Origin: Streptomyces sp. NBC_00654
Lineage (GTDB): Bacteria > Actinomycetota > Actinomycetes > Streptomycetales > Streptomycetaceae
Length of the DNA: 64,000 nucleotides
NCBI RefSeq assembly: GCF_026341775.1
Contig: NZ_JAPEOB010000004.1
Location: forward strand, 294,842 to 358,841
Reading direction: 5' to 3'
Shown here: piece by piece, positions 13,501-24,427 of the stretch
Layout: each line of letters begins with the position of its first letter
Position numbering within the stretch: the first letter of the stretch is position 1
Program-made: the position numbers and the translations under genes
Notes under the pieces: model-generated
What the model saw: the letters and a program-made list of their open reading frames with translations, nothing else
The model's database searches: none
Told to the model about the DNA's origin: nothing

Positions 13501-13827
13501 GCGATGGAGGCGAGGCTGTGCGAACTGTTCGCGGAGGTACTCGGCCTGGACCGGGTGGGTGCCGACGACAGCTTCTTCGAACTCGGCGGCGATTCGATCA
13601 TGTCGATGCAGCTCTCGGCCCGAGCCCGCCGGAAGGGGCTGGAACTGGCCGCGTGGCAGGTGTTCGAGGAAAGGACGCCGGAACGGCTGTCGGTGCTTGT
13701 CGCGGAACTCCCCGCCGACGGCGATGCCACCGAGGCGCCGGAGTCCTCGGCGGGCACGCTCGTCGATCTCTCATCCGACCAGATGGACCAACTCGAGGCC
13801 GGACTGGCCGATGAACAAGCGCTGTAA
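1501..13827 (+). CDS. Glycopeptide NRPS, modules 4-6 (C-A-T-E, C-A-T-E, C-A-T)
   Basis: Adds residues 4, 5 and 6 of the heptapeptide. ATG 1501 follows AAGGGAG at 1488-1494. The protein is 4108 residues. Condensation motifs are HHTITDGWS (about residue 141), HHVVLDGWS (about 1660) and HHIAADGWS (about 3185). Adenylation motifs YTSGSTG lie near 603, 2116 and 3646. Carrier sites FFELGGDSI lie near 999, 2512 and 4026. Epimerisation domains [10 protein letters not shown] (about 1186) and [10 protein letters not shown] (about 2705) sit after modules 4 and 5 only, as needed for D-Hpg4 and D-Hpg5. Specificity residues read by eye are DIFHLGLLC (A4, the Hpg code), DAVHLGLLC (A5, Hpg-like) and DASTLGAIC (A6, beta-hydroxytyrosine/tyrosine). 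A4 and A5 carry a short Ala/Gly/Ser-rich insertion before MYRTGD that A6 lacks. Modules 1-3 are not in the window. Confidence 0.96.
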   Translation: MAQSRIEDIWPLSPLQAGLLFHAVYDGEGPDVYVGHWILDLDGPVDAARLRAAWEALLTRHAPLRACFRQRKSGETVQIVLKEVELPWREVDVSHLDDPDEAVRELAEEDRTTRFDLAQAPLLRLTLIRLGDRTHRLVMTCHHTITDGWSLPVMVNELSKLYPAGGDPLALPAVTSYRDYLAWLSRQDKERALSAWAAQLRGAEEPTLVAPADPGRAPGVPDSVEIELPATLTRSLDELARGHGLTLNTVVQGAWAMVLARLAGRTDVVFGAAVSARPPDLPGVEEMVGLFLNTVPVRVRLRGSTPVMELLAELQKRQSALIPDQFVGLVDIQQAVGPGAVFDTLLVFEKFPNKPAESDSEGNFGIRINQGRAAAHYPLTLVCVPGESMLLKLDYLTELFDRATAFSIVERLKEVLRQLTGAGDLTVAEVDVTTAAEREVVNEWGATAAMMPGRPAPDLFDRQVERHRDRAAVVDGDRAMSFGELAEHAERLAGYLRSRGVRRGDRVAVVMGRSPELIATLLAVWKAGAAYVPVDPAYPAERLKFMLADAEPAAVLCAEAYRDVVLDGGLEPIVLDDARTRKAVAECPRLSVGVHADDLAYVMYTSGSTGTPKGVVVTHGNVAALVGEPGWAIGPDDAVLMHASHAFDISLFELWVPLLSGARVVLAGSGAVDGEALAGYVADGVTVAHLTAGTFRVVAEESPESLAGLREVLTGGDAVPPAAVERVRRSSPGVRVRHLYGPTEATLCATWWLLEPGDTTGSVLPIGRPLPGRRTYVLDAFLRPVPPGVVGELYVAGAGVAQGYLGRAALTAERFVADPFVPGDAAAHSASAGGGGRATGERMYRTGDLAYWTDQGALAFAGRADDQVKIRGYRVEPGEIEVVLAGLPGVGQAVVSVRDEQQLIGYAVAEAGHDVDPVRLREQLAESLPEFMVPAAVLVLDQLPLTVNGKVDRQALPEPDFAAKAVSREPDTEAERILCGVFAEVLGLERVGVEGNFFELGGDSISSMQVAARARREGIFLTPRQIFEHRTPERLAALTQEALTTRIRDRSEAGTGVGEIPWAPVMRALGDAAVRPDFVQAKVVVTPADLSPDALVIALQAVLDVHDLLRARVEPDGRLFVAERGAVDAAGLVTRVPAGTADLDELAEHEARTAAGTLNPSAGIMVRAVWVDAGSDRPGRLALVVHHLSVDAVSWGILVPDLRSAYDAVISGGLPALEPATTSYRHWARRLTEQAFSESTIAEVDHWVAVLDGADSSLERRTGQSHSWSWTLSGTTARSLVSRLPGVFHCGIHEVLLAGLGGAVARRGGAGAGILVDVEGHGRHAADGEDLLRTVGWFTSVHPVRLDVSDVDLAAAAAGNAAAGQLLKAVKEQARAVPGDGLGYGLLRYLNPDTGARLAGLPSPQIGFNYLGRSSLAAEATAWQGSEESLGGGPEMVAAHPMEVAADVQDTPAGPRLRLSIEGRDLDPATVERLGEAWLEMLTGFAALAEDPDAGGHTPSDFDLVELTQRDVADLEAAAPGLTDVWSLSPLQEGMLFERAIDEDGVDVYQSQRILDLDGPVDAQRLRAAWQRLVARHESLQTSFHQLGSGETVQVVEGEVDVPWREADLSHLDEAAATAEVERLLARDQAERFDVTRAPLLRLLLIRLGRSRHRLVVTSHHVVLDGWSTPIVLGEMSTGYAGGQGSSKPPSYRDYLAWLRRQDEEATRAAWLSELAGADEPTLMDADADKSMVMPDGHAEWLPEGATQALTDFARGHGLTLSTIVQGAWALVLARLAGRTDVVFGSVVSGRPADVPDVERMVGMFINTVPVRVRLEGGRPMLDMLQDLQRRQAALTEHQYLGLSKIQRLVGTGAIFDSIVMVVNYPDDDAGPGGDGGFAISSIRTRTGTGYPLTMSVSPGNRLRIDVAYRPDRIDRETAAEVAGQVVRVIERIVAEPSLPVGRLAVTDESTRASVVEHGSSTGEADGSRSVLSLFRRQADRSPDAVAVMDGGRTLSYAELDRTSDGLAGHLAGMGVRRGDRVGVVMERGADLFVALLAVWKAGAAQVPVNVDYPAERIDRMLADAGARVAVCVGATRNAVPDGVEPVVMDAPAIGGVPHEAPALTVGVHDVAYVMYTSGSTGVPKGVAVPHGSVAALASDAGWSQGPDDCVLLHASHAFDASLVEIWVPLVNGARVLVAEPGAVDAQQLREAIERGVTTAHLTAGSFRVVAEESPESFRGLREILTGGDAVPLASVARVRRACPEVRVRQLYGPTEITLCATWHLLEPGDETGDTLPIGRPLAGRQAYVLDAFLQPVAPNVTGELYLAGAGLAHGYLGASGPTSERFVADPFAPGDAAARSASVRGGRATGGRMYRTGDLVRWTDRGELLFVGRADSQVKIRGYRVEPGEIETALAEVPQVAQAIVVVREDQPGEKRLIAYVTTEGDPGPDSDAIREQLAARLPEFMVPAVVVLDGFPLTLNGKIDRAALPAPEFTARAAGREPRTEAERVLCDLFAEILGLDRVGADDGFFELGGDSILSMRLAARARREDLVFGAKQVFEQKTPARIAAVAERGGPARADVADGVGEVPWTPVVRALLERDPRAMTRRAPAQWVTVGAPDDLSVDVLAAGLAAVIDTHDMLRSRIVETDGEQPRLVVADRAAVSAATLVERVEAGAGDVDRIAERCADETAARLDPAAGVMIRAVWVDAGPGRLGRLVVVAHHLLADVVSWRVLLPDLQVACAAVAAGREPALDPVDVSYRRWARTLADQAAIRTAELETWTAILDGAQSRPGEFDPTRDTMSTAGRRSWRLPRDKAGVLVAKATSAFHCGVHEVLLATLAGAVARWRGDTAVVVDVEGHGRQPIGDLDLSRTVGWFTDIHPLRLDVAGIDTAEAVSGGDAAGRLLKSVKENVRAVPDGGLGYGMLRYLNAETGPALAALPKPEIGFNYLGRFSSRPDGAAEPWQMVGTIGGTTDQDTALRHVLEIDAVVLDADDGPELELTVTWAGRILGEAEAESLGQGWLDMLSGLAAHVDAGGVGGHTPSDFPLTALTQRDVAEVEAAVPGLVDIWPLSPLQEGLLFHAADERGPDVYASMRTLVIEGPLDVARFRRAWQVLLDRHPALRASFHQLGSSATVQAVAGEVTLPWQETDLSHLPEDEALAEVDRLAAELHAERFDLTRAPQLRLHLLRLGDRRHRLVFTSHHIAADGWSLPLITGEVLAAYYAGGEGRALPTPTSYRDYLAWTVHQDKAVAREAWRAELAGLDEATHVVPPETIIAPVEPDRVGFALDDDLSRRLVKFTRQHGVTANTLFQGVWALLLARLTSRQDVVFGAAVAGRPPEIPGVESAVGLFMNMLPVRAHLAGAEPFLDMLADLQERQVALIPHQHVGLTEIKQHAGPGAAFDTIVVFENYPPPPPVSDEPDALVMRPAGIPNDTGHYPLSMRASVAGPVHGEVIFRPDAFERTQVEELLASLLRALEQVVADPRTPVGRVGLIGPEQRRLVVDEWNRTDEPVAAETLPVLFRRQAEQTPDAPAVQDAARSLSYSELLGEVEALARLLVGSGVRREARVGVLVERSAELAVTLMGVLFAGGAFVPVDPDYPRERIEFILANSAPEVLVCTSTTRAVVPAEFAGRVLVLDELPAADPGVELSPVAPEDAAYVIYTSGSTGVPKGVLVAHSGLVNLGYAHIERMAVTSSSRVLQLSAIGFDAIVSELYMVLLAGATLVLPDAASMPPRVTLGDAIRRAGITHLTVSPSVLASEDDLPDTLQTVLTGGEALPAALVDRWSPGRRVIQAYGPTETTICSTMSAPLAPGHDVVPLGGPIHNVRHYVLDAFLQPVPPGVVGELYITGVGLARGYLGRPGLTAERFVASPFAPGERMYRSGDLFRWSREGQLLFAGRVDAQVKVRGYRVEPAEIEAVLAEHPGVGQVAVAVRRDGPGDKQLMAYVVPSADASGENGTLTSALRELAAERLPEYMMPAAFVSLEHMPLTPNGKLDHRALLTLDFAGMSSGREPRTAMEARLCELFAEVLGLDRVGADDSFFELGGDSIMSMQLSARARRKGLELAAWQVFEERTPERLSVLVAELPADGDATEAPESSAGTLVDLSSDQMDQLEAGLADEQAL

Positions 13828-13837
13828 GGAGCAGACC

Positions 13838-16800
13838 GTGACAGTTGACGGTACCCGCCCGAGGCCTCGCTCCAGCGTGGAGGATGTCTGGCCCCTCTCG
13901 CCGCTGCAAGAAGGGATGCTGTATCACACCGCGCTTGACCACGATGGTCCTGACGCCTACACCGTGCAGACCGTCTACGGCATCGACGGCCCGCTGGACG
14001 CTGCCCGGCTGAGGGCGTCGTGGCAGGCCGTCGTGGACCGGCATGCCGCGCTGCGGGCATGTTTCCGCTATGTCAGCGGCGCGCAGATGGTGCAGGTCAT
14101 CGCGCGGGACGCCGAGATCCCCTGGCGCGAGACGGATCTTTCCGGGCTGCCGGACGACGTCGCCGACAGCGAGGTGGACCGGCTGGCGGCGGACGAGGTG
14201 GCCGAGCGGCTGAACATCGAGACGGCGCCGCTGATGAAACTGCACCTGATCCGGCTCGGCCCGGAGCGCCACCGGCTCGTGCACACCCTTCACCACGTGC
14301 TGGTGGACGGCTGGTCGATGCCGGTCATCCACCGCGAACTGGCCGCGATCTACGCGGCGGACGGGGAGGCATCCGGACTCCCGCCCGCCGGGTCCTACCG
14401 GGACTATCTCGCGTGGCTGGGCCGGCAGGACAAGGAAGCGGCCAGGGCAGCCTGGCGGAAGGAGCTCGCGGGGCTGGACACGCCCACCACGGTCGCCCCG
14501 GCCGATCCGACCCGCGTGCCGGACATCGACACGGTGGTGCTCGAGCTGTCCACGGAACTGACGGAAGGTCTGGCCGGACTGGCGCGCCGTCACGACCTCA
14601 CCCTGAACAGCATCGTGCAGGGTGCGTGGGCCGTCGTGCTGTCGCAACTGGCCGGCCGTACCGACGTGGTGTTCGGCGCGACCGCCTCGGGGCGGCCCGG
14701 CGACCTCGCCGGTGTGGAGTCGATGGTCGGCCAGCTGCTCAACACCCTGCCGGTGCGGGTCCGGCTCGACGGCGGGCGGCGGGCCGTCGAGCTGTTCGCC
14801 GAGCTGCAGCGCGGCCAGTCGGCGCTCATGCCCCACCACCATGTCGGCCTGCAGGACGTGCAGGCCGTCGCCGGCCCCGGAGCGGTCTTCGACACGCTCA
14901 TCATCTACGAGAACTTCCCTCGCAAGGGACTCGGCCGGGCGCCGGACGAGGGCCTGACCCTGCGCCCGCTGAAGCGGGGGCGCAACTCCTCGCACTACCC
15001 GTTCACCCTGATCACCGGACCCGGCGAACAGATGCCGCTCATCCTCGACTACGACCGGGGCCTGTTCGACCAAGCGGTCGCCGAATCGGTCGTGGGCGCG
15101 CTGGCCCGCGTGCTGGAGCGGCTGGTCGCCGAGCCCGATGTGCTGGTCGGCCGCCTGACGCTGCTGAGCGAGGCCGAGCGCGCCCTGGTGGTGGACGAAT
15201 GGAACGCGACCGAGGGCCCGGTGCCGGGGGAATCCATGGTCGGGATGTTCGCGCGGCGGGTGGCCGCGGCGCCGGACGCGGTGGCGATCACCGACGCCGG
15301 CGGCGCGGATCTGACCTACGCCGAGGTCGACCGGGCTTCGAACCGGCTGGCCGGCTACCTCGCCGGTCGTGGCGTCGGCCGCGGCGACCGGGTCGGGGTG
15401 GCCATGGACAGGTCGCCGGACCTGCTGATCGCGTTCCTGGCGATATGGAAGACAGGTGCGGCGTACGTCCCGGTGGACGTCGAGTACCCGGCCGAGCGGA
15501 TCGCGTTCATTCTCGACGACTCCGCGGTCTCCACCGTCCTGTGCACGGAGGCGACCAGCGGAGTCGCGCCGAAGGACGCGATCGTCCTCGACGCGCCTCG
15601 GACGCGGGCGGCCGTCGACGGCTGCGCCGCCACGGCGCCGGAGAGCCGGCCGAGCGCCGACGACCTGGCGTACGTGATGTACACCTCCGGATCCACCGGC
15701 CTCCCGAAGGGCGTAGGCATCCCCCACGGGGGCGTGGCCGGCCTGGCCGGTGACGCGGGCTGGCAGATCGGTCCGGGCGACGGCGTGCTGATGCACGCGA
15801 CGCACGTCTTCGACCCCTCGCTGTACGCGATGTGGGTGCCGCTCGCCATGGGCGGCCGCGTCCTGCTCACCGAGCCGGGTGTGCTGGACGCGGCCGGGGT
15901 ACGCCAGGCCGTCGAACGCGGCGCGACCGCCGTCCACCTCACCGCCGGTACCTTCCGCGCCCTGGCGGAGACGTCTCCGGAGTGTTTCGCGGGTCTGGTC
16001 GAGATCGGGACCGGCGGGGACGTGGTCCCCGCGCAGTCGGTGCAGAACCTGCGGCGGGCCCAGCCCGGCCTGCGGGTGCGGAACACCTACGGACCGACCG
16101 AGACCACCCTGTGCGCGACGTGGAAGCCGATCGAGCCCGGCGAGGAGCTCGGGTGGGAGCTGCCGGTCGGCCGTCCCATGGCCAACCGCAAGGTCTACAT
16201 CCTCGATGCCTTCCTGCGCCCGGTCGCGCCGGGAGTGGCCGGCGAGCTGTACATCGCCGGCACGGGGCTGGCCCGCGGGTACCTCACCAGCACGGGCCTG
16301 ACGGCCGAGCGGTTCGTGGCGTGCCCGTTCCTCGCCGGTGAACGGATGTACCGCACCGGCGACCTGGCGCGCTGGAACAAGGACGGCGAGGTGGTGTTCC
16401 TCGGCCGAGCCGACGACCAGGTGAAGATCCGCGGCTACCGGGTGGAGCTGGGCGAGGTGGAGGCCGTGCTGGCGGCCCAGCCCGGGGTGGTCGAGGCAGT
16501 TGTCATGGCGCGGGAGGACCAGCCGGGCGAGAAGCGTCTGGTGGGCTACTTCGTCTCCGACGGCAGTGATGCGGGGCCGGAACAGATCCGGCGTCACATG
16601 GCCCTGGTCCTGCCCGCGTACATGGTGCCGATGGCGGTTGTCGCCCTGCCCGGCCTGCCGGTCACCGCCCACGGCAAGGTGGACCGCCGGGCCCTGCCCG
16701 CCCTGGATCTCGCGGGACACGCGTCGGAGAAGGTGCCGGAGAGCGAGACCGAGAAGGTGCTGTGCGCGCTGTTCTCCGAGATCCTCGGCGTCGACCACGT

Positions 16801-19432
16801 GGGTGGCGACGACACCTTCCACGACCTCGGCGGGAGTTCGGCGCTGGCCATGCGGCTGATCGCGCGGATCCGTGAGGAACTCGGCGCGGATCTGCCCATC
16901 CGGCAGCTGTTCTCCTCGCCGACACCCGCGGGTCTGGCGAGGGTGCTTGCCGCGAAGTCACGCCCCGCACTGGAAGCCGCCCAGCGGCCGGACCGGGTGC
17001 CGGTCACCACCCGGCAGCTGCGCGCCCGGCTGCTGGCCGAGCCCGGGAAGGAGACGGCCGGCCTGCACGCGTCGGTCGCACTGCGCCTGCGCGGCCGGTT
17101 GGACGTGCCCGCGCTGGCGGCGGCGCTCGGCGACGTCGCGGCCCGGCACGAAATCTTCCGTACGACCTTCCCCGGCGACGCACAGAGTGTCCACCAGCAC
17201 ATTCAAGACGCCCTGGCGGTCGAGCTGACTCCCGTCCCGGCCACCGAGGAGGACCTTCCCGGGCTGCTCGCCGAGCGGCGCGAGTCGGCGTTCGACCTCA
17301 CCAAGGACGTGCCGTGGCGATGTGAGCTCTTCGGACTCGCGGAGAAGGAGCACGTGCTGCACCTGCAGGTGCATCGGATCCTCGCCGACGACGACTCGCT
17401 GGACGTGTTCTTCCGCGACCTGGCGGCCGCATACGGCGCGCGGCGCGAGGGCCGGGTCCCGGAGCGCGCGCCCCTGGCCGTGCAGTTCGCCGACTACGCG
17501 ATCTGGGAGCAGCGACTGCTCGCGGACGAGAACGAGCCGGGCAGCCTGCCCAACGAGCAGATTGCCTTCTGGCGGGACAACCTGGCCGGCATCGACGGAG
17601 AGACGGCGCTGCCGTTCGACCGCCTGCGGTCGGCTGTCGCGTCGCGTCGGGCCGGTACGGTCGAGCTGCGGCTGGACGCGGGCCCGTACGCCCGGTTGAT
17701 GGACGCAGCGGAGTCGGCCGGCGCGGACGCGTTCCAGGTGGTGCACGCCGCGCTCGCCATGCTGCTGACGAAACTGGGCGCGGGCCACGACCTGGTGATC
17801 GGCACGACGCTGCCCCGGGACGAGGACCTCATCGACCTCGAGCCGATGATCGGGCCGTTCGCCCGGCCGGTCGCCCTGCGCACGGAAGTCTCCGGCGACC
17901 CGACCTTCCTGGAAGTCGTCACCCGCGTGCAGGAAGCGGTCCAGGCCGCGCAGGAGCACCTGGACGTGCCCTTCGAGCGGCTCGCCGAGCTGCTCGACCT
18001 GCCCGCCTCGCTCTCCCGCCACCCCGTGTTCCAGGTGGGGCTGGAGGTGTTGGAGGAAGGGCTCGGCACCTGGGACGCGATGGAACTGCCGGGCCTGCGC
18101 ACCGATGTCGAACCCGGCGGGGCCGAAGCCATGGAGCTGGATCTCGCGTTCAAGCTCACCGACCGCCTCGACGACGACGAGGAGGACTGCATCGAAGGCA
18201 TCCTCCGCTATGCCACCGACCTGTTCGACCGGGACACGGCCGAGTCGGTGGCCCGGCGGCTGGTCCGCGTCCTGGAACAGGTGGCGGAGGATCCCCGGCG
18301 GCGGATCAGCGACCTGGACATCTTCCTGGACGACTTCGAACGCAGCCGTCCGGTCATCGCACCGGCACGGTGGGCCGGGGCCGTGCCCCCGGCGCTCGCC
18401 GACCTGGCCGAGGACGGTCCGCCCGGTGCGCTCCTGCTCGACGACCAGCTGTGCCCGGTCACTCCCGGGGCCGTGGGCAATCTCTACGTCACCGGGCCCG
18501 CAGTGGACGCGGGCAAGGCCGGTCGGTCGACCGTGCCCTGCCCGTTCGGGACTCCGGGACATCAGATGCTGCGCACGGGCCTGCTCGCCCGGAAGACCTC
18601 GGCCAAAACCCTGGTCGTCGTGGGCGAGCGGCGGCGCTCGACCCCTTCGGTGAAGACGGGTGACTACGAGATCCTGCTGCCGCTGCAAGTCGGCGGTGAC
18701 CGCCCGCCACTGTTCTGCCTCCACGCGAGCGGCGGTCTGAGCTGGAACTATCAGCCGTTGCTGCGGCATCTTCCCGCGAATCAGCCGGTCTACGGAGTGC
18801 AGGCACGCGGCTTGGCCCGTACCGAACCCCTGCCCGGCAGCGTCGAGGAGATGGCGGCCGACTACCTCGAGCACATCCGGGCTGTGCAGCCGACCGGGCC
18901 GTACCACCTCCTCGGCTGGTCCCTCGGCGGGCGGATCGCGCAGGCGATGGTCGCGTTGCTCGAGGCGGAAGGGGAGGAGGTCGGCCTGCTCGCCCTGCTC
19001 GACGCCTATCCCGTCTACATGGGACGGAACGCGACCGGCACGGTGAGCGAAGAAGCCATGCGCGACGAGGAGGCCCTGCAGAAGCGCAAGGAGCAGGACC
19101 TGGAACTCGCCGGTGGACTGGTCCAGGGGCCCGGCACCAGGAAGCGCCTCGAGGCGGTGATGCGAAACCTCTGGGAGGTCGGGCCGCGGCATATCGCCTC
19201 GCCCTTCGCCGGCGACATCCTGCTCTTCATCGCCTCGATGGAACGGCCGGCGCATCTGCCCGTACCGGAGGCGATAGCCAGCTGGAAGGACTTCACCAGC
19301 GGAACCATCGAGCCCCACGAGATCCCGTCCAACCACTACGACTTGGTGCAACCAGCGGCGCTGGCCCAGATTGGTGCCATCGTCGCCGAGAAGCTCCATT
19401 CCCGGCCGAAGAGCGAAAGGACAGAACGATGA
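13838..19432 (+). CDS. Glycopeptide NRPS, module 7 (C-A-T-X-TE)
   Basis: Adds residue 7 and releases the heptapeptide. GTG 13838 is preferred because AAGGA lies at 13826-13830, overlapping the upstream stop. The protein is 1864 residues. Order: C domain with HHVLVDGWS (about residue 152); A domain with YTSGSTG (about 615) and specificity residues DPYHGGTLC, the code I associate with 3,5-dihydroxyphenylglycine; carrier domain with LGGSSAL (about 997); X domain (about 1050-1500) with degenerate HRILADDDS in place of HHxxxDG; thioesterase with GWSLGG nucleophile (about 1692), LLDAYP Asp and SNHYDL His. In this family the X domain recruits OxyA, B and C to the carrier-bound peptide for crosslinking. 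It overlaps the MbtH-like gene by four bases. Confidence 0.95.
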   Translation: MTVDGTRPRPRSSVEDVWPLSPLQEGMLYHTALDHDGPDAYTVQTVYGIDGPLDAARLRASWQAVVDRHAALRACFRYVSGAQMVQVIARDAEIPWRETDLSGLPDDVADSEVDRLAADEVAERLNIETAPLMKLHLIRLGPERHRLVHTLHHVLVDGWSMPVIHRELAAIYAADGEASGLPPAGSYRDYLAWLGRQDKEAARAAWRKELAGLDTPTTVAPADPTRVPDIDTVVLELSTELTEGLAGLARRHDLTLNSIVQGAWAVVLSQLAGRTDVVFGATASGRPGDLAGVESMVGQLLNTLPVRVRLDGGRRAVELFAELQRGQSALMPHHHVGLQDVQAVAGPGAVFDTLIIYENFPRKGLGRAPDEGLTLRPLKRGRNSSHYPFTLITGPGEQMPLILDYDRGLFDQAVAESVVGALARVLERLVAEPDVLVGRLTLLSEAERALVVDEWNATEGPVPGESMVGMFARRVAAAPDAVAITDAGGADLTYAEVDRASNRLAGYLAGRGVGRGDRVGVAMDRSPDLLIAFLAIWKTGAAYVPVDVEYPAERIAFILDDSAVSTVLCTEATSGVAPKDAIVLDAPRTRAAVDGCAATAPESRPSADDLAYVMYTSGSTGLPKGVGIPHGGVAGLAGDAGWQIGPGDGVLMHATHVFDPSLYAMWVPLAMGGRVLLTEPGVLDAAGVRQAVERGATAVHLTAGTFRALAETSPECFAGLVEIGTGGDVVPAQSVQNLRRAQPGLRVRNTYGPTETTLCATWKPIEPGEELGWELPVGRPMANRKVYILDAFLRPVAPGVAGELYIAGTGLARGYLTSTGLTAERFVACPFLAGERMYRTGDLARWNKDGEVVFLGRADDQVKIRGYRVELGEVEAVLAAQPGVVEAVVMAREDQPGEKRLVGYFVSDGSDAGPEQIRRHMALVLPAYMVPMAVVALPGLPVTAHGKVDRRALPALDLAGHASEKVPESETEKVLCALFSEILGVDHVGGDDTFHDLGGSSALAMRLIARIREELGADLPIRQLFSSPTPAGLARVLAAKSRPALEAAQRPDRVPVTTRQLRARLLAEPGKETAGLHASVALRLRGRLDVPALAAALGDVAARHEIFRTTFPGDAQSVHQHIQDALAVELTPVPATEEDLPGLLAERRESAFDLTKDVPWRCELFGLAEKEHVLHLQVHRILADDDSLDVFFRDLAAAYGARREGRVPERAPLAVQFADYAIWEQRLLADENEPGSLPNEQIAFWRDNLAGIDGETALPFDRLRSAVASRRAGTVELRLDAGPYARLMDAAESAGADAFQVVHAALAMLLTKLGAGHDLVIGTTLPRDEDLIDLEPMIGPFARPVALRTEVSGDPTFLEVVTRVQEAVQAAQEHLDVPFERLAELLDLPASLSRHPVFQVGLEVLEEGLGTWDAMELPGLRTDVEPGGAEAMELDLAFKLTDRLDDDEEDCIEGILRYATDLFDRDTAESVARRLVRVLEQVAEDPRRRISDLDIFLDDFERSRPVIAPARWAGAVPPALADLAEDGPPGALLLDDQLCPVTPGAVGNLYVTGPAVDAGKAGRSTVPCPFGTPGHQMLRTGLLARKTSAKTLVVVGERRRSTPSVKTGDYEILLPLQVGGDRPPLFCLHASGGLSWNYQPLLRHLPANQPVYGVQARGLARTEPLPGSVEEMAADYLEHIRAVQPTGPYHLLGWSLGGRIAQAMVALLEAEGEEVGLLALLDAYPVYMGRNATGTVSEEAMRDEEALQKRKEQDLELAGGLVQGPGTRKRLEAVMRNLWEVGPRHIASPFAGDILLFIASMERPAHLPVPEAIASWKDFTSGTIEPHEIPSNHYDLVQPAALAQIGAIVAEKLHSRPKSERTER

Positions 19433-19635
19433 CCAACCCGTTCGACGACGACGGATCCTTTTTCGTGCTGGTCAACGATGAGGGCCAGCATTCCCTCTGG
19501 CCGACCTTCGCGGAAGTGCCCGCCGGATGGTCCCGTGTCCACGGTGAGGCCACCCGTCAGGAGTGCCTCGACTACGTCGAGGAGAACTGGAAGGACCTCC
19601 GGCCGAAGAGCCTCATCCAGGAAGCCGGCGTCTGA
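19429..19635 (+). CDS. MbtH-like NRPS chaperone
   Basis: A 68-residue protein that binds adenylation domains and promotes their folding and activity; no catalysis of its own. It shows the family pattern [20 protein letters not shown] near the start, SLWP, then VPAGW and a late ENW followed by DLRPKSL. The length is typical. Its ATG overlaps the stop of the module 7 NRPS (ATGA, 19429-19432), so the two are translationally coupled. An MbtH-like gene directly after the terminal NRPS is the usual layout in glycopeptide clusters. Confidence 0.95.
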   Translation: MTNPFDDDGSFFVLVNDEGQHSLWPTFAEVPAGWSRVHGEATRQECLDYVEENWKDLRPKSLIQEAGV

Positions 19636-19665
19636 GGCGAAGGCGTCCAGCTGCTCGATGTGGAC

Positions 19666-19694
19666 GGTTGGACGGGCTCGGCGCCCGTCCAACC
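19666..19694. other. Hairpin between mbtH-like gene and oxyA
   Basis: A perfect 12-base-pair inverted repeat, GGTTGGACGGGC and GCCCGTCCAACC, with a TCGGC loop. It sits in the 114-base gap between the MbtH-like gene and oxyA. There is no T-rich tract after it, so a classical intrinsic terminator is unlikely. It may lower read-through or set mRNA ends between the NRPS genes and the tailoring genes. Confidence 0.5.
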
Positions 19695-19749
19695 GGCTCG
19701 CGACAACGATTCCTCATCCGAGGCTGGACGAGGCGAAAGGACCTGTGCG

Positions 19750-20955
19750 GTGCCCGAGGAGAACAACGCTGTCCGGGGAACGTTCGAGGAGATCAACGTT
19801 GACCTGGGCCTGGACATACACCGACGGGACCGGTTCGATCCGGTGCCGGAGCTGCGCGCCTTGATGGCCGAAGGCCCCATGGCCGTACTGGGCGTCGAGG
19901 ATGTCCCCGAAGGGCGGACCGCGTGGCTTGCCGCCGGGTACGACGAGATCCGGCATGTTCTCAGCTCGGACAAATTCAGTTCCAAGCTGCTCTACCGTGG
20001 CACCGCGGCCGGTTTCATATTCCCCGGCTTCCTCACCCAGTACGATCCACCGGAACACACGCGTCTGCGCCGGATGGTGACAGGCCCGTTCGCCATCCGG
20101 CGAATACAGGGGTTTCGGCCGCAGGTTGAGAAGATCGTCGAAGCCACCCTTGACGACATCGAGGCCACCGGTGGCCCGGTGGACTTCGTCCCGCATTTCG
20201 GGTGGCCCATCGCGACGACGGTGACCTGTGATTTCGTCGGCATTCCACGCGATGATCAGGTGGAGCTGTCCCGTGCCCTGCACGCCAGCCGGGCCGAACG
20301 GTCGGGTAAGCGGCGCCTGGCGGCGGGAAACAAGTTCTGGGCGTACATGAACCAGGTCGTGACGCGTACCCGCCGCGATCCCGGTGACGACCTGTTCGGC
20401 GTCGTGGTGCGCGAGCACGGCGACGACATAACCGACGCGGAGCTGATCGGAGTGGCCGCGTTCGTCATGGGCGCCGGCGGGGACCAGGTGGCTCGCTTCC
20501 TCGCGGCGGCCGCATGGCTGATGGTCGAGGAGCCCGAGCAGTTCGCCGTGCTGCGGGACAGGCCGGACACCGTGCCGGACTGGCTGGACGAGGTGGTCCG
20601 GTACATCACCAGTGACGAGAAGACCACTCCGCGCGTCGCGTTGGAGGACGTGCGTATCAGTGGTTGCCCCATCAAGGCAGGCGACACCGTCACACCCTCG
20701 TTCCTGGCCGCGAACCGCTGGAACTTCCCCGGCCCGGACGACCGCTTCGACATCACCAGGGAAAAGCCCGCGCATGTCGCGTTCGGGCACGGCATCCATC
20801 ACTGCCTCGGCCGGTCGCTGGCCGAGATGGTGTTCCGGGTGGCGATTCCGGCTCTGGCACACCGCTTTCCCACCCTGCGGCTGGCCGAACCGGACCGCGA
20901 GATCAAGTTGGGGCAGCCGCCGCTCAACGTGGAAGCCCTGCGGCTCAACTGGTAG
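19750..20955 (+). CDS. oxyA: Crosslinking cytochrome P450 OxyA
   Basis: P450 that forms the C-O-D aryl ether (residues 2 and 4 here in the vancomycin sense of ring D-O-E/C-O-D nomenclature) on the carrier-bound, X-domain-docked peptide. GTG 19750 is chosen because AAAGGA lies at 19736-19741 and the N-terminus then reads like OxyA (TFEEINVDLGLDIHRRDRF). The protein is 401 residues. Heme-binding motif is FGHGIHHCLG (Cys near residue 354). The I-helix reads GAGGDQVAR and lacks the common acid-Thr pair, as remembered for OxyA. It is the first of three crosslinking P450s. Identity as OxyA rests on its N-terminal sequence and first position after the MbtH-like gene. Confidence 0.87.
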   Translation: MPEENNAVRGTFEEINVDLGLDIHRRDRFDPVPELRALMAEGPMAVLGVEDVPEGRTAWLAAGYDEIRHVLSSDKFSSKLLYRGTAAGFIFPGFLTQYDPPEHTRLRRMVTGPFAIRRIQGFRPQVEKIVEATLDDIEATGGPVDFVPHFGWPIATTVTCDFVGIPRDDQVELSRALHASRAERSGKRRLAAGNKFWAYMNQVVTRTRRDPGDDLFGVVVREHGDDITDAELIGVAAFVMGAGGDQVARFLAAAAWLMVEEPEQFAVLRDRPDTVPDWLDEVVRYITSDEKTTPRVALEDVRISGCPIKAGDTVTPSFLAANRWNFPGPDDRFDITREKPAHVAFGHGIHHCLGRSLAEMVFRVAIPALAHRFPTLRLAEPDREIKLGQPPLNVEALRLNW

Positions 20956-21000
20956 CGCCGGATCTAGGAGGAGAATCGATGGCAGGGGAGGAGCTTCCCG

Positions 21001-22197
21001 TTGAGTGGTGACGACCCACGCCCCGTCCACGTTCGCAGGCACGGCCTCGATCCGGCGGACGAACTGCTCGCTGCAGGACCGCTGACGAGGGTCACCGTCG
21101 GATCCGGAGCGGACGCCGTGACCCGCTGGATGGTGACCACGCACGCCCTCGTCCGACAGGTGATGGGCGATCACAGGAGGTTCAGCACACGGCGACGCTG
21201 GGACCGGCGGGACGAGATCGGCGGGGAGGGCATCTTCCGGCCGCGTGAGCTGGTCGGCAACCTGATGGACTACGACCCGCCGGAGCACACCCGGATGCGG
21301 CAGAAGCTGACCTCCGGCTTCACGCTGCGCAAGATGCAGCGTATGCAGCCCTCCATCGAACAGATCGTGACCGAGCGTCTCGATGCCATGGAGCAGGCGG
21401 GATCCCCCGCGGATCTGATCGAGTACGTCGCCGAGGAGGTGCCCGGGGCCGTGCTGTGCGAGCTGATCGGCGTGCCCCGGGACGACCGGGTCATGTTCAT
21501 GCAGCTGTGTCACGGGCATCTCGATGCCTCGCGAAGCCAGAAGAGGCGGGCGGCGGCCGGCGAGGCCTTCTCCCGCTACCTGTTGGCGATGATCGCCAGA
21601 GAACGGAAGAATCCGGGCGAGGGGCTGATCGGAGCCATCGTCGCCGAACACGGCGACGCGGCCACGGACGAGGAGCTGAGGGGCTTCTGCGTCCAGGTGA
21701 TGCTGGCCGGCGACGACAACATCTCCGGAATGATCGGGCTGGGCGTGCTGGCGCTGCTGCGGCACCCCGAGCAGATCGCCGCGTTTCGGGGCGACGAGCG
21801 GTCGGCGCAACGGGCGGTCGACGAGCTGATCCGCTACCTGACGGTCACCTATTCCCCGACACCCCGCATCGCCATGGAGGACGTCATCATCGGGGACCAG
21901 GTGGTCAAGAAGGGGGAGAGCGTCATCTGCTCGCTTCCGGCGGCCAACCGTGACCCTGCCCTGACGCCGGATCCGGAACGTCTCGATGTCACGCGCGATT
22001 CCGTCCCGCATGTCGCGTTCGGGCACGGCGTCCATCATTGCCTCGGAGCAGCTCTGGCCCGCCTCGAACTGCGGACTGTCTATACCGCTCTGTGGCGGCG
22101 ATTTCCCGGGCTGAGGCTCGCGGATCCCGCGCAGGAGGACATGTTCCGCTTGACCACCCCTGCGTATGGACTGACGGAGCTGATGGTCGCTTGGTGA
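21001..22197 (+). CDS. oxyB: Crosslinking cytochrome P450 OxyB
   Basis: P450 that installs the first crosslink, the aryl ether between residues 4 and 6. TTG 21001 is taken as start: GGGAGGAG lies just upstream (20986-20993), and the resulting N-terminus, MSGDDPRPVHVRRHGLDPAD, aligns with remembered vancomycin OxyB from its first residue. The ATG at 20979 is out of frame and opens only a 10-residue peptide. The protein is 398 residues. Motifs are LAGDDNISGM (I-helix), ELIRYL (ExxR) and FGHGVHHCLG (heme Cys). Sequence similarity to vancomycin OxyB is visible along the whole length, so this is the most secure assignment of the three. Confidence 0.93.
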   Translation: MSGDDPRPVHVRRHGLDPADELLAAGPLTRVTVGSGADAVTRWMVTTHALVRQVMGDHRRFSTRRRWDRRDEIGGEGIFRPRELVGNLMDYDPPEHTRMRQKLTSGFTLRKMQRMQPSIEQIVTERLDAMEQAGSPADLIEYVAEEVPGAVLCELIGVPRDDRVMFMQLCHGHLDASRSQKRRAAAGEAFSRYLLAMIARERKNPGEGLIGAIVAEHGDAATDEELRGFCVQVMLAGDDNISGMIGLGVLALLRHPEQIAAFRGDERSAQRAVDELIRYLTVTYSPTPRIAMEDVIIGDQVVKKGESVICSLPAANRDPALTPDPERLDVTRDSVPHVAFGHGVHHCLGAALARLELRTVYTALWRRFPGLRLADPAQEDMFRLTTPAYGLTELMVAW

Positions 22198-22251
22198 TTG
22201 TCCGGAATAACTGCTGTGACCGGTGATGCAAACGACCACAGAGGAGTAGGT

Positions 22252-23085
22252 ATGAACGGAATCCGATGGATCGCGTCCTATCCCAAGGCCGGAAACACGT
22301 GGCTCAGGTGCATGCTGGCCGCCTACATATCGGGAGAATCCCCGAAGGTCTGGAACGATGTGTACGCCACGACCCCCGTGCTCGAGGGGATGCTGCGTTA
22401 CGGAGATCTGCCGCCGGTGGAGCCGACGGAACCGGTGCTGCTGAAGACGCACCTCAGGGCCGATGTGCCGGTGCTGGACGTGCTGAGGAAGTCGACCGGC
22501 AAGGTTCTCTATCTTGTGCGCAACCCGAGGGATGTCCTGCTCAGTTCGCTGCGCATGGCCGCGATACCGCTCGACGACCTGGAGAGAAGCCGCGCCTTCG
22601 TCCGCGAATTCATCGCCACGGAAGGCCACCAACTGGCGGCGCTCTCGCCGGGCGTCGGTATCGGGTCGTGGCCGGAGAACGTGCGGAGCTGGACCGAGTC
22701 GTCGGGTGACCGCTTCCCGAACGCGGACCTGCTGACGGTGCGCTATGAGGATCTGCGTGCCGATCCGGTAGCACGGCTCGCCGAGATCATGGAATTCCTC
22801 GCCCTCGGGGAGCCCGTCGAGATCGCGAACATTCGCCGCGCGGTGGAAGCCAGCACCCTGGAACGGATGCGTGAACTGGAGCAGCAGAGCGCACGGGTGG
22901 GGGGTGGGACGTCGCCCACTGGCCAGGAGGCCGGCGGTGATGGGCCGAAATTCGTGGGCGAGGGCAGGTACGGCGACCGTTCACTGTCCTTCTTGGGCGA
23001 TGAGATCGAGTCCGCCTATCAGGAGCTGCTGCATGGGGACTCTGCATACGCTCATTACGCGAAGCAGTACGGGTACGCCGAATAG
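22252..23085 (+). CDS. PAPS-dependent glycopeptide sulfotransferase
   Basis: Transfers sulfate from PAPS to the glycopeptide scaffold, as StaL does for A47934 and the Teg enzymes for their aglycones. ATG 22252 follows GAGGAG (22241-22246). The protein is 277 residues. The 5'-phosphosulfate loop reads [11 protein letters not shown] near the N-terminus, and the 3'-phosphate motif reads [15 protein letters not shown] (about residues 85-99). The C-terminal [11 protein letters not shown] and LLHGDS segments resemble remembered StaL. It stands between oxyB and oxyC. Which hydroxyl is modified cannot be told from sequence. Confidence 0.93.
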   Translation: MNGIRWIASYPKAGNTWLRCMLAAYISGESPKVWNDVYATTPVLEGMLRYGDLPPVEPTEPVLLKTHLRADVPVLDVLRKSTGKVLYLVRNPRDVLLSSLRMAAIPLDDLERSRAFVREFIATEGHQLAALSPGVGIGSWPENVRSWTESSGDRFPNADLLTVRYEDLRADPVARLAEIMEFLALGEPVEIANIRRAVEASTLERMRELEQQSARVGGGTSPTGQEAGGDGPKFVGEGRYGDRSLSFLGDEIESAYQELLHGDSAYAHYAKQYGYAE

Positions 23086-23136
23086 CTAGCTGTCCCCGAA
23101 ACGCTAGTATCGGCCAGTGAAGGAGATTCCACTCGT

Positions 23137-24357
23137 ATGGGGCAGCGTATCGGTCAGGTCGCACCAATCCTACGAGAGCCGCCGAACTTCAAGTTGAGAA
23201 CGAACTGTGATCCGCATGCGGAAAACTTCGATCTCCAAGCGCATGGCCCGCTGTTCCGGATTGTCGGAGAGGCGTCCGAGCAGCTGGGCAGGGACTATGT
23301 TTGGCAGGCGTTCGGGTACGACGTCGTGCGCAGGATATTGGGCGATCACGAGAATTTCACGACCCGGCCTCGGTTCATCCAGGGGGAATCGGAGGAACGC
23401 GTAGAGCCCCAGTTCGTCGGGCAGATATCGACGTATGATCCGCCTGAGCACACACGCCTGCGGAAGATGCTGACACCGGAGTTCACGGTCCGGCGCATAC
23501 GCAAGATGGAGCCCAACATACAAGCCCTTATCGACGATCGGCTCGAGATGATGGACGCCGCGGGACCACTCGCGGACATCCAGCGGGATTTCGCCGATCC
23601 GATCGGCGCGGGTGTTCTGTGTGAGCTGCTCGGCATCCCGCGGGATGATCGACGCGAGTTCGTCCGTCGGCTCAGGCGGAACGTCGATCTGAGTCGCGGG
23701 CTCAAGGCGAGGGCCGCCGACAGCGCGGCGTTCAACAGGTACCTGGACAACCTGATCACCCGGCAGCGGAAGGACCCCGGCGAGGGGCTCCTCGGCATGG
23801 TCGTGCAAGGGCACGGGGACAACATCACGGACGAGGAGTTGAAGGGCCTGTGCATGGCGCTGATCCTCGGTGGTGTCGAGACCGTCGCGGGGATGATCGG
23901 ATTCGGGGTCGTCGCGCTTCTGGATAACCCCGACCAAATACCGTTGCTTTTCGCGGGCCGCGAGAAGGCCGATCTCCTGGTCAACGAACTGGTGCGTTAT
24001 CTGTCGCCCGTGCAGGGGCCAAATCCCCGCCTGGCCATCAAGGACGTGGTCATCGATGGACAGTTGATCAAGGCGGGGGACTATGTGCTGTGCTCGGTTC
24101 TCATGGCCAACCGGGATGACGCGCTGACGCCGAACCCCAACGTCGTCGACGCGAACCGTGAACCGGTCTCGGACGTGGGATTCGGGCACGGCATCCACTA
24201 CTGCGTAGGCGCGGCGTTGGCAAGGGCGATGCTGCGAATTTCCTATCAGTCCCTCTGGCAGCGCTTCCCCGGGCTCCGGCTGGCAGTGCCCATCGGTGAA
24301 GTGAAGTACCGAAACGCGTTCGTCGACTGCCCGGATCAGGTGCCAGTCACTTGGTAG
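23137..24357 (+). CDS. oxyC: Crosslinking cytochrome P450 OxyC
   Basis: P450 that makes the final biaryl C-C bond between residues 5 and 7. ATG 23137 follows AAGGAG at 23120-23125. The protein is 406 residues. N-terminal MGQRIGQVAPILREPPNF and C-terminal FVDCPDQVPVTW match the remembered ends of vancomycin OxyC. The I-helix is LGGVETVAGM, ExxR is ELVRYL, and the heme motif is FGHGIHYCVG. No fourth crosslinking P450 (OxyE, for the residue 1-3 ring of teicoplanin types) is present in the window. That favours a vancomycin-type tricyclic core, unless oxyE lies outside. Confidence 0.92.
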   Translation: MGQRIGQVAPILREPPNFKLRTNCDPHAENFDLQAHGPLFRIVGEASEQLGRDYVWQAFGYDVVRRILGDHENFTTRPRFIQGESEERVEPQFVGQISTYDPPEHTRLRKMLTPEFTVRRIRKMEPNIQALIDDRLEMMDAAGPLADIQRDFADPIGAGVLCELLGIPRDDRREFVRRLRRNVDLSRGLKARAADSAAFNRYLDNLITRQRKDPGEGLLGMVVQGHGDNITDEELKGLCMALILGGVETVAGMIGFGVVALLDNPDQIPLLFAGREKADLLVNELVRYLSPVQGPNPRLAIKDVVIDGQLIKAGDYVLCSVLMANRDDALTPNPNVVDANREPVSDVGFGHGIHYCVGAALARAMLRISYQSLWQRFPGLRLAVPIGEVKYRNAFVDCPDQVPVTW

Positions 24358-24427
24358 TGATCGAGCGGTGCACCCTCAGAAAATCAGCCGCAATAATGTG
24401 ACCCGCAACAGAGGAGACGGTGGCGAG

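Noticed and set aside
20979..21011. ATG with a good upstream AGGAG as the oxyB start.
   Set aside because: It is out of frame with oxyB and stops after ten codons; the TTG at 21001 gives the conserved OxyB N-terminus.
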